Shown here: positions 57,884-64,000 of the stretch, in pieces | How positions within the stretch are numbered: position 1 is the first letter of the stretch | How the letters are laid out: every line of letters starts with the position of its first letter | Source: Phaeobacter sp. B1627 | GTDB taxonomy: Bacteria > Pseudomonadota > Alphaproteobacteria > Rhodobacterales > Rhodobacteraceae | DNA length: 64,000 nucleotides | NCBI RefSeq assembly: GCF_006265095.1 | Contig: NZ_VCNK01000014.1 | Span: 156,037 to 220,036 of the forward strand | Direction of reading: 5' to 3' | The notes under the pieces: model-generated | What the model was told of the DNA's origin: nothing | Databases searched by the model: none | The model's input: the letters and a program-made list of their open reading frames with translations, nothing else | Made by a program: the position numbers and the translations under genes

Positions 57884-57960
57884 TGGCGCGGTTGACGGGG
57901 CTCGAACCCGCGACCCCCGGCGTGACAGGCCGGTACTCTAACCAGCTGAGCTACAACCGC
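57884..57960 (-). tRNA. tRNA-Asp (GTC), copy 3
   Basis: Identical 77-nt tRNA; spacers on both sides are nearly identical to those of neighbouring units. Confidence 0.95.
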
Positions 57961-58058
57961 GCGCTTTTCAATGCTGTCATCGGACCGAAACCCGTGCCAG
58001 CTCCCCCATCCGGGGCGGTCCCTGTTCCCCTGTCGGGGCCTCCAGAGCGAGGCAGCAG

Positions 58059-58135
58059 TGGCGCGGTTGACGGGGCTCGAACCCGCGACCCCCGGCGTGA
58101 CAGGCCGGTACTCTAACCAGCTGAGCTACAACCGC
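58059..58135 (-). tRNA. tRNA-Asp (GTC), copy 2
   Basis: Identical 77-nt tRNA in the 175-bp unit. Confidence 0.95.
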
Positions 58136-58233
58136 GTGATTTTCAATGCTGTCATCGGACCGAAACCCGTGCCAGCTCCCCCATCCGGGGCGGTCCCTGT
58201 TCCCCTGTCGGGGCCTCCAGAGCGAGGCAGCAG

Positions 58234-58310
58234 TGGCGCGGTTGACGGGGCTCGAACCCGCGACCCCCGGCGTGACAGGCCGGTACTCTAACCAGCTGAG
58301 CTACAACCGC
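58234..58310 (-). tRNA. tRNA-Asp (GTC), copy 1 (promoter-proximal)
   Basis: First gene of the array on the minus strand; a strong promoter lies 39 bp upstream. Confidence 0.95.
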
Positions 58311-58348
58311 GCGATGCTGCGTCCAGCACCGTGGCTGAACGTTGGGGT

Positions 58349-58378
58349 GTAATATTCGCAGGTCGCAGGGGGCGTCAA
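58349..58378 (-). promoter_or_regulatory. Promoter of the tRNA-Asp array
   Basis: On the minus strand TTGACG (58373-58378), spacer 18 bp, TATTAC (58349-58354), preceded by GC as in CTTGAC-type stable RNA promoters. Confidence 0.65.
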
Positions 58379-58608
58379 GCGCAGAAACGTCATTTTACGG
58401 GCTTTCTGACGAAAAAAAACGCACATAGGTACAAACCCCTGAAGTTCCACCCTTTTCCAAATCAAAGCCCCCTCGGCGCCGCAGCCGACCAGTGCCGGGC
58501 CCCCGCGCCGGAGCCGGTCAGGAGAACCTCCGGACGAGCCGAAGCGGGGCGCGCAGATCAAGGACGGCGAACAGGCAGGACAATTGCGTCATTGTGGGCC
58601 GGACGGGC

Positions 58609-59397
58609 TCATGCGCCCCGGTCAGGTTTGCGCGCGCTGATGGCATAGCGGTGTTCCGTGCGTCGCAGCAAAGATTTACGCCAGCCCAGCTGGGGCATCT
58701 GCGCCCGATGAATCGCCCCGAGCCGCCTGTCGATCCGAAGATCGACAAAGCCCGCCTGCCGCAACATCCCGGCCACCGCCTCGGCCCGCGCCCCCTGTGC
58801 AAAATGGACCTGCGACAGGATTTTCCGGTGGCGGGACATATCCCGAACCGATGAGCCACCCCGCAGACAGGAGACCATGCGCGCCAGCCAGCCGCCGGAG
58901 ACGAAATCGCCATCCACCAGCAGGATCTGCCCGCCGGGGACAAGCACGCGGTGCCATTCAGCAAAAGCGGCCGCCGGATCGACCAAGGTCCAGACGAGAT
59001 GCCGGGTGACGATCACGTCCATACTGGCATCCCTCAACATCGTGCATTCGGCATCCGCCTGCAGAAACGTGACCCCCGGAAGCTTTGCCCGCGCGCGCGC
59101 CAGCATCGGCTCTGACCAATCCAGCCCCGTCACGGCATATCCCAGCCCCTGGCACAGGCGGGCGATCTCTCCGGTGCCGGAGGCCAGATCCAGCAACCGA
59201 CGTCCCTCGCCCGCACCAAGATGACGGCAGAACAGCGCGCGCCACGCCTCCGTCTCCGGCCCCTCCGCGATGCGGTGACCGGGGTCCTGATCAAATGTTG
59301 CAGCGCGATCCGACCAATACTCACGGATCTCATCGCGCAGAGTGTGATTGCCAGAAACCAGAGCGTCCCTGCTGTTTTTGCCGTCTATGCCGTCCAT
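58609..59397 (-). CDS. Class I SAM-dependent methyltransferase
   Basis: 262-aa protein with the Rossmann methyltransferase fold: motif I LLDLASGTGEIARLCQGLG (residues ~68-85), acidic loop TGLDWSEPML, MDVIVTRHLVWTL (motif IV), and VLVPGGQILLVDG. The N-terminal YWSDRAATFDQDPGH is typical of UbiE/small-molecule methyltransferases. GGAGG lies 6 nt upstream of the ATG. It is divergent from the iron-type ABC importer and may act on its ligand or a related metabolite; inference. Confidence 0.85.
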   Translation of the reverse strand: MDGIDGKNSRDALVSGNHTLRDEIREYWSDRAATFDQDPGHRIAEGPETEAWRALFCRHLGAGEGRRLLDLASGTGEIARLCQGLGYAVTGLDWSEPMLARARAKLPGVTFLQADAECTMLRDASMDVIVTRHLVWTLVDPAAAFAEWHRVLVPGGQILLVDGDFVSGGWLARMVSCLRGGSSVRDMSRHRKILSQVHFAQGARAEAVAGMLRQAGFVDLRIDRRLGAIHRAQMPQLGWRKSLLRRTEHRYAISARKPDRGA

Positions 59398-59434
59398 CCG
59401 AACCTCCGGGAGAGAGGTCCCTCTCTGCAGTTCC

Positions 59435-59449
59435 TGACTGTTCCTGTCA
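59435..59449. promoter_or_regulatory. Possible iron-responsive site TGA-N9-TCA
   Basis: TGACTGTTCCTGTCA, the arrangement of the RirA iron-responsive operator, between the methyltransferase and the ABC importer. Low information content, so it may be chance. Confidence 0.3.
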
Positions 59450-59518
59450 ATATTGCGGATTGACGAAACTGGCTGAACTTACTAGGCGTGCCGAAACCAT
59501 TCATCAGAGGATCGTAGA

Positions 59519-60640
59519 ATGTCCCTTCGCTTCCGTCTTGGCGCCACCGCGCTGAGCCTTTTCGCAGCCAGCCTCGTGCACGCCGATCCCATCACCCTGA
59601 CCGACATCGCCGGTCGCGAGGTCACCGTTGACGCGCCAGTTGAGCGCGTCATTCTGGGCGAAGGTCGGCAGATTTTCTTTGCCGCCGTTCTGGACGGTGA
59701 GAACCCATTTGAGCGGATCGTCGGATGGCGCGATGATTTTCGCCAGGCCTCTCCCGAGAGCTACGATATCTATGCGGAAAAATTCCCTGACCTGAAGGAC
59801 ATTCCCACCTTTGGCGGCTTCAAGGATGGCACCTTTGACATTGAACAGGCGGTATCTCTGGATCCCGGCGTCCTGATCATGAACCTCGAGGCCAAAGCCG
59901 CCACCGACGAAGCGGGCTATGAAGAAAAGCTGGCGAAAGTCGGAATTCCCATCGTCTACGTGGATTTCCGCGAAAAACCCTTTGAGAATACCGCCAAATC
60001 GATGCAGATCATCGGCCAGCTCTTTGGCGAGGACGAACGCGCGGCAGAGTTCAACGCCTTCTACGAGGAGCAGATGGCGCGGGTCACCGACGTGATCGAG
60101 GCGCAAACTGATCTGGACCGCCCGCTGGTCTTCGTTGAGCGCGCCGGCGGCTATTCCGATGATTGCTGCATGTCCTTTGGCAACGGCAACTTTGGCCGTT
60201 TTGTGGAGATCGCAGGCGGCACGAACATGGCCAGCGCGTTCATTCCCGGCACCTTCGGCACCGTGAACGGCGAACAGGTCATCGCCTCCAACCCGGATCA
60301 GATCGTGGTGACCGGCGGCAATTGGGATGCCTATGTGCCCGGCGGAAACTGGATCGGCGTCGGCCCCGGGTCGGACATGGCCGTGGCCACCAGCAAGCTG
60401 GAGGCGCTGATGAAACGGCCAGCCTTTACCGGCGTCAAGGCTGTCGAAGACAATGAGGTCCACGCCATCTGGCACCAGTTCTACAACAGCCCCTACAGCT
60501 TTGTTGCGGTGCAGCGGCTCGCGACCTGGATGCATCCGGAGCTGTTCCCCGAGCTCGACCCCGAAGCCACCCTGCAGGAAATGCACGCGCGGTTCCTGCC
60601 GGTGGACTACCGCCCCGGCTACTGGGTCTCATTGGACTGA
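59519..60640 (+). CDS. ABC transporter substrate-binding protein (siderophore/heme FecB type)
   Basis: 373-aa periplasmic protein with a signal peptide (LGATALSLFAASLVHA) and the class III binding fold: ITLTDIAGREVTVDAPVERVILG at the start, LDPGVLIMNLEA, and the C-terminal lobe with SPYSFVAVQRLATWMHP. It is larger than usual FecB (~300 aa). The CC pair in SDDCCMSFGNGN is unusual. The ATG follows AGAGGATCG. Iron-complex import is inferred from the linked permease and ATPase. Confidence 0.87.
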   Translation: MSLRFRLGATALSLFAASLVHADPITLTDIAGREVTVDAPVERVILGEGRQIFFAAVLDGENPFERIVGWRDDFRQASPESYDIYAEKFPDLKDIPTFGGFKDGTFDIEQAVSLDPGVLIMNLEAKAATDEAGYEEKLAKVGIPIVYVDFREKPFENTAKSMQIIGQLFGEDERAAEFNAFYEEQMARVTDVIEAQTDLDRPLVFVERAGGYSDDCCMSFGNGNFGRFVEIAGGTNMASAFIPGTFGTVNGEQVIASNPDQIVVTGGNWDAYVPGGNWIGVGPGSDMAVATSKLEALMKRPAFTGVKAVEDNEVHAIWHQFYNSPYSFVAVQRLATWMHPELFPELDPEATLQEMHARFLPVDYRPGYWVSLD

Positions 60641-60662
60641 CTTCACCACTAAACTTGAGCGG

Positions 60663-60684
60663 GGCGGCCTTCGGGCCGCCTTTT
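60663..60684 (+). terminator. UUCG-loop hairpin after the binding-protein gene
   Basis: GGCGGCC, loop TTCG, GGCCGCC, then TTTT. It is an intra-operon attenuator likely lowering permease expression relative to the binding protein. Confidence 0.75.
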
Positions 60685-60697
60685 GCCCGGAGACGAC

Positions 60698-61762
60698 ATG
60701 ACCCCGATCACAACCGACGCCCCCCCTGCCACCGCTCTGGCCTATCGCAGCCTCGCCGCACGGCGCATCGCCATTCTGGTCCTGCTGGCGGCGCTGCTGG
60801 TTCTGTCGGTCGCGGTGGATGTCTCGCTGGGGCCTGCGCGCTATTCGGTCCCGGATGTGCTGCGGACGCTGTTCATGCCCGGATCGGCAGAGCTGCAGAT
60901 GCGGGTGGTGGTCTGGGATATCCGGATGCCCATGGCCATTCTGGCGGTGACGGTCGGCGCCAGCCTGTCGCTGGCCGGGGCGCAGATGCAGACGATCCTC
61001 GCCAACCCGCTCGCCAGCCCGTTCACGCTGGGCCTGTCGGCGGCCGCCAGTTTCGGCGCAGCCCTCGCGATGGTTCTCGGCGTGGCCCTGTTCCCTGGGG
61101 CGATATCATTGATGGTTCCGATCAATGCCTTCGCCATGGCCATGGCGGCGTCCTTGCTGATCTTTGGCCTGTCGACCCTGCGCGGCGTGACGGTGGAAAC
61201 CATCGTCCTGCTGGGGATCGCGCTGGTCTTCAGCTTCAATGCGGCGCTGGCTCTGCTGCAGTATTTCGCATCCGAGCAGGCCCTGTCGGCCGTGGTCTTC
61301 TGGACGATGGGCAGCCTGACCAAGGCCACATGGGGCAAGGTGGCCGTGACGGCCGTCATCCTTGCGGTCTGCACGCCTCTGTTCACCCGCCGCGCCTGGG
61401 CGCTGACAGCAATCCGGATGGGCGAAACCCGCGCGGCGGCCATGGGCGTGCCTGTGAAACGCCTGCGGCTCGAAGCGCTGTTCCTCGTCTCCCTGCTGGC
61501 GGCGGTGCCGGTGTCCTTTGTCGGCACGATCGGTTTTATCGGGATCGTGGGCCCGCATGTGGCCCGGCTGCTTTTGGGTGAAGACCAGCGGTTCTTTCTT
61601 CCTGGCGCGATGCTGTCCGGTGCGGTGATCCTTTCGGCCACATCGGTGTTGTCAAAGGCGATCCTGCCCGGCGCGGTCCTGCCCATCGGCATCATCACCG
61701 CGCTGGTGGGCGTTCCCTTTTTCGCCGCACTGATCCTGACGAAAGGGCGCAAATCATGGTGA
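60698..61762 (+). CDS. FecCD-family ABC permease
   Basis: 354-aa polytopic inner-membrane protein of the siderophore/B12 permease family, about nine to ten helices. Family features are VVVWDIRMPMAILAVTVGASLSLAGAQMQ (RxPR-like, quoted as VWDIRMPMAILAVTVG), NPLASPFTLGLSAAASFGAA and the coupling helix GFIGIVGPHVARLLLGEDQR. GGAGACGAC precedes the ATG at 60698; a start at 60683 is less likely. Overlaps the ATPase gene by 7 nt. Confidence 0.92.
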   Translation: MTPITTDAPPATALAYRSLAARRIAILVLLAALLVLSVAVDVSLGPARYSVPDVLRTLFMPGSAELQMRVVVWDIRMPMAILAVTVGASLSLAGAQMQTILANPLASPFTLGLSAAASFGAALAMVLGVALFPGAISLMVPINAFAMAMAASLLIFGLSTLRGVTVETIVLLGIALVFSFNAALALLQYFASEQALSAVVFWTMGSLTKATWGKVAVTAVILAVCTPLFTRRAWALTAIRMGETRAAAMGVPVKRLRLEALFLVSLLAAVPVSFVGTIGFIGIVGPHVARLLLGEDQRFFLPGAMLSGAVILSATSVLSKAILPGAVLPIGIITALVGVPFFAALILTKGRKSW

Positions 61763-62517
61763 GCTTGGCGCTGGACGGGATCACGGCCCGCTATGGACGA
61801 CGCGAGATCCTCACCGAGGCCACGACGCCGCCGATTGCGGGCGGGGCGCTGACTGCGCTGGTAGGGGCGAATGCGGCGGGAAAATCCACGCTGTTTCGCC
61901 GTATCGCGGGCCAGATGCGCGGGCACGGCAGCGTCCGTTTCACCGGGGCCACACAAGACGACCTGCGCTACATGCCCCAGGACACGGCCATGAGCGCCGC
62001 ACTGACGGTCTATGAAACGGTGATCCTCGCCCTCAAGCAAGGAACGGGCGGCTGGCGGCTGAGCGCGCAGGAACTCGCGGCGGTGGATGACGTGCTGAGC
62101 CGCTTTGGCATCGCGCATCTGGCAGAGCAGCAATTGCCGGAGCTCTCGGGGGGGCAGCGTCAGGCGGTCTCTATTGCGCAGACGCTCGTCGCCCGTCCCA
62201 AGGTGATCCTGATGGACGAGCCGACCTCCGCGCTCGATCTCTATCGCCAGTACGAAGTTCTCGAATCCCTGAACGCCTATGCCCGGGAAACCGGTGCCGT
62301 GATCGTGCTTGCGCTGCATGACCTCAACCAGGTGATGCGCAACTGTGCCACCACCATTGCGCTCGGCGAAGGCCGCATTCTCGCCTGCGGGCCAACCCCA
62401 GAGGCGCTGACACCGGACCTCATCCGCCGCCTCTATGGCATCGAGAGCCGCGTCGAACAGTGCTCGAAGGGGCGCCCCATGATGATCGTCGACGGCCCCT
62501 CCCCCCGGGCCGTCTGA
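61756..62517 (+). CDS. ABC transporter ATP-binding protein (iron-siderophore/heme type)
   Basis: 253-aa ATPase. Walker A GANAAGKST (the second Gly is Ala), Q-loop MPQDTAMS, signature LSGGQRQAV, Walker B VILMDEPTSALD and H-loop ALHDLNQ. It completes the binding protein-permease-ATPase importer. The C-terminus is slightly extended (QCSKGRPMMIVDG). Confidence 0.93.
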   Translation: MVSLALDGITARYGRREILTEATTPPIAGGALTALVGANAAGKSTLFRRIAGQMRGHGSVRFTGATQDDLRYMPQDTAMSAALTVYETVILALKQGTGGWRLSAQELAAVDDVLSRFGIAHLAEQQLPELSGGQRQAVSIAQTLVARPKVILMDEPTSALDLYRQYEVLESLNAYARETGAVIVLALHDLNQVMRNCATTIALGEGRILACGPTPEALTPDLIRRLYGIESRVEQCSKGRPMMIVDGPSPRAV

Positions 62518-62557
62518 TCCGTCGCCTGCAGCGACACCGCCCTGTGGTCATCGTGCT

Positions 62558-62587
62558 CTATCCCGTCCGCTACGGGTGCGGGGATAG
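62558..62587 (+). terminator. Hairpin downstream of the ABC operon
   Basis: CTATCCC/GGGATAG outer stem with additional GC pairing inside, about 40 nt after the ATPase stop. No T-run follows. Confidence 0.35.
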
Positions 62588-62695
62588 TCCGGGATACTCG
62601 GGGACCGTTGATCGGCATGGCTTTGTCTGGTGACCCGCGCCTCCCCGTGATAGCAGAAGAAAACCAATTCCATCACGCCGGACAAAGTATTCACG

Positions 62696-63271
62696 ATGAG
62701 AGATTTCCCAAAGATCTGGTTCCTGCGCCACGGCGAAACCGCATGGAATGCCGAGGGGCGCGTTCAGGGGCAGCTTGAATCGGACCTCACGGAACGCGGC
62801 GTTGCCCATGCCCATCGCCAAGCGGAGCTGCTGAGCCCGATTCTCGCCGACCAGGCGCCCCCTTGCCTGGTCTCGCCCCTGCGCCGCGCGCAGCACACAG
62901 CACGCATCGCCCTCGGAGATCGCGCATTTGTCACCGAGCCGCGGCTTGCCGAAGTTCAGGCGGGCCGCTTTCAGGGCCTGACCCGGAGCGATATCGCCGC
63001 CGCATACCCCGACATTCATGCCACTGCAGAAACCAACCTCGACCTGTTCTGTTCCGCTCCGGAGGGGGAGGGATTTGCCAATTTCCAGGGTCGTGTTCTC
63101 AATCTGCTGCGGTCGCTTGAAACCCCGACAGTGCTGGTTGCGCATGGATTATGGGGGCAAGTGCTGCGCGGCCTGATCTGCGGTCTGGAGTTTGCAGAGA
63201 TGGCAGCGCTTCCAAACGAACAGGGCTGCGTCTACGTGCTGGAAAACGGCTGCGAAACCGTGCTTCAGTAG
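62696..63271 (+). CDS. Histidine phosphatase family protein
   Basis: 191-aa phosphoglycerate-mutase-like phosphatase. The catalytic motif is FLRHGETAWN (nucleophilic His), then VSPLRRAQHTA (Arg), a Glu in RLAEVQAGRFQG and VLVAHGLWGQVLRGL (second His). It resembles CobC/GpmB-type phosphatases; a cobalamin role is possible but no other cob gene is here. The Shine-Dalgarno is weak. It ends 89 bp before tRNA-Val. Confidence 0.88.
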   Translation: MRDFPKIWFLRHGETAWNAEGRVQGQLESDLTERGVAHAHRQAELLSPILADQAPPCLVSPLRRAQHTARIALGDRAFVTEPRLAEVQAGRFQGLTRSDIAAAYPDIHATAETNLDLFCSAPEGEGFANFQGRVLNLLRSLETPTVLVAHGLWGQVLRGLICGLEFAEMAALPNEQGCVYVLENGCETVLQ

Positions 63272-63320
63272 GGGCGTCCGACCCCGTCTGGATTTTTTTC
63301 CAAAAACTGAGCAAATCCCC

Positions 63321-63348
63321 TTGCACTCCGTCGGCGCATTCTCTAAAT
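63321..63348 (+). promoter_or_regulatory. Promoter of tRNA-Val
   Basis: TTGCAC (63321-63326), 16-bp spacer, CTAAAT (63343-63348), 12 bp before the tRNA. Confidence 0.45.
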
Positions 63349-63359
63349 CCGCCTTCACC

Positions 63360-63435
<76 letters not shown>

Positions 63436-63510
63436 CCTCCCTCCCTTAAAACGTTGGGATTTCCTGCCCAGTTTACCCGCTTTTGCGAAGTGCGCTGTGG
63501 TTCAGTGAAC

Positions 63511-64000
63511 TTAAGAGCCTGCTTTAGCATTCAAAAAATCTAGGACATTGACCGCGTCGCTCATGTGTTCGGGCAGATAGCGGCCATATGTTGAGAACGT
63601 AATTGATGTGTTGCTATGCCCAAGCACTTGGCTCACTTTTTCAAGCGGGACCCCGCTGGCCAGCATTGTAACCGCTGCTGTGTGCCGAAGATCGTGGATC
63701 CGAACATGCCCGATCTTGGACCTAGTCACGGCCCCCTGGAAACCTTTCCGGATAGATTTGATCTGACCTCCAGCATATTCGATCACATGCTCTGACAGCG
63801 CGGCTTGGTGCGCAGCACTCAAAGCGACACGGGTGCTGGGGTTCATCGGGACCACGGCGCGTCCTTTTCTCGTCTGCGAGTCCTCGATGCGCAAATTGAT
63901 AGTTCCGCGATCGAAATCCACCCGGTCCCATGTAAGGTCCAGAAGAGCTCCAACCCGTCCCGCTGTACCCAGGAGCAGGATCAAAGCGAGGCGGATGTGG
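63511..64000 (-). CDS. Tyrosine recombinase / integrase (partial, N-terminus outside window)
   Basis: C-terminal ~162 residues of a phage-type integrase. The catalytic residues are readable: first Arg in GTAGRVGALLDLTW, HDLRHTAAVTML (His-x-x-Arg), LGHSNTSIT (His) and the nucleophile Tyr in STYGRYLPE. It is transcribed towards tRNA-Val, 75 bp away, the classic arrangement of an integrative element. The gene is truncated only by the window edge; its base use is less GC-rich than the neighbouring core genes, in line with transfer. Confidence 0.9.
   Translation of the reverse strand, partial: HIRLALILLLGTAGRVGALLDLTWDRVDFDRGTINLRIEDSQTRKGRAVVPMNPSTRVALSAAHQAALSEHVIEYAGGQIKSIRKGFQGAVTRSKIGHVRIHDLRHTAAVTMLASGVPLEKVSQVLGHSNTSITFSTYGRYLPEHMSDAVNVLDFLNAKAGS

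Larger units (their letters stand above)
57534..58310 (-). repeat. Tandem array of five 175-bp tRNA-Asp units
   Basis: The tRNA starts are spaced exactly 175 bp apart four times. The three promoter-proximal spacers (98 bp) are nearly identical, the last is diverged. Each spacer has two short hairpins (CCCC...GGGG type). Frames read through the array are not genes. Confidence 0.9.

Noticed and set aside
57479..58352. Plus-strand frames with repeated GAVDGARTRDPRRDRP and similar
   Set aside because: They are read-throughs of the tRNA-Asp array on the wrong strand; repeats come from the 175-bp unit and not from a protein family.

Overview
The window reads as chromosome from an alphaproteobacterium of the family Rhodobacteraceae (marine Roseobacter-like). 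The evidence is high GC outside a few AT-rich gaps, an aerobic-type hemA next to FNR- and Irr-like sites, a DksA with a degenerate zinc finger, TRAP transport, an acetolactate synthase operon, and gene orders I recall from this family (dgt-argS-SPOR-nagZ-scpA; rodZ-ispG; amiC-PBP1a-prfB). These assignments come from reading the proteins; no database search was possible.

Layout. 1-6.2 kb: minus-strand housekeeping cluster (dGTPase, argS, SPOR protein, nagZ, scpA running off the left edge), divergent from erpA. 6.7-9.4 kb: a small cluster that stands out, with a 73-aa peptide carrying three SSTC motifs, a 354-aa protein of unknown family and a DMT-type exporter. 9.5-12.1 kb: xthA, a flavin monooxygenase, dksA. 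12.3-16.5 kb: MoxR ATPase, DUF2927 lipoprotein, small membrane protein and VWA protein. 17-25 kb: M48 protease, luciferase-like oxidoreductase, PIN protein, RlmI-like methyltransferase, small lipoprotein, glnE with a 4-nt-overlapping partner. 25.1-28.2 kb: a repeat-rich 765-bp gap, then DUF2852, RDD, bpt (leucyl/arginyl transferase) and VOC genes. 28.4-35.5 kb: TRAP transporter (dctM-dctQ-dctP, minus) divergent from a sensor kinase and NarL-type regulator, with two tandem operator-like palindromes between them. 35.5-38.4 kb: ilvB-ilvN preceded by a candidate leader-peptide attenuator. 38.6-42.5 kb: an OB-like protein, divergent XRE regulator, DUF2189 protein, amidase. 42.7-55.3 kb: prfB, PBP1a, amiC, aminotransferase; divergent bepA-like protease and dsbA; ispG, rodZ, hemA. 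55.8-63.3 kb: M20 peptidase, five tandem tRNA-Asp genes on an exact 175-bp period, a methyltransferase divergent from an iron-type ABC importer, a histidine phosphatase. 63.4 kb to the end: tRNA-Val followed by a tyrosine recombinase entering from the right, the probable edge of an integrated element.

Recurrent theme: short tandem duplications, often exactly 15 bp and sometimes 12 or 18 bp, occur in intergenic gaps, inside glnE and the bepA-like gene, and across three stop codons, where they leave a second in-frame stop a few codons downstream. The most promising candidate for something undescribed is the SSTC-peptide cluster at 7.7-9.1 kb.
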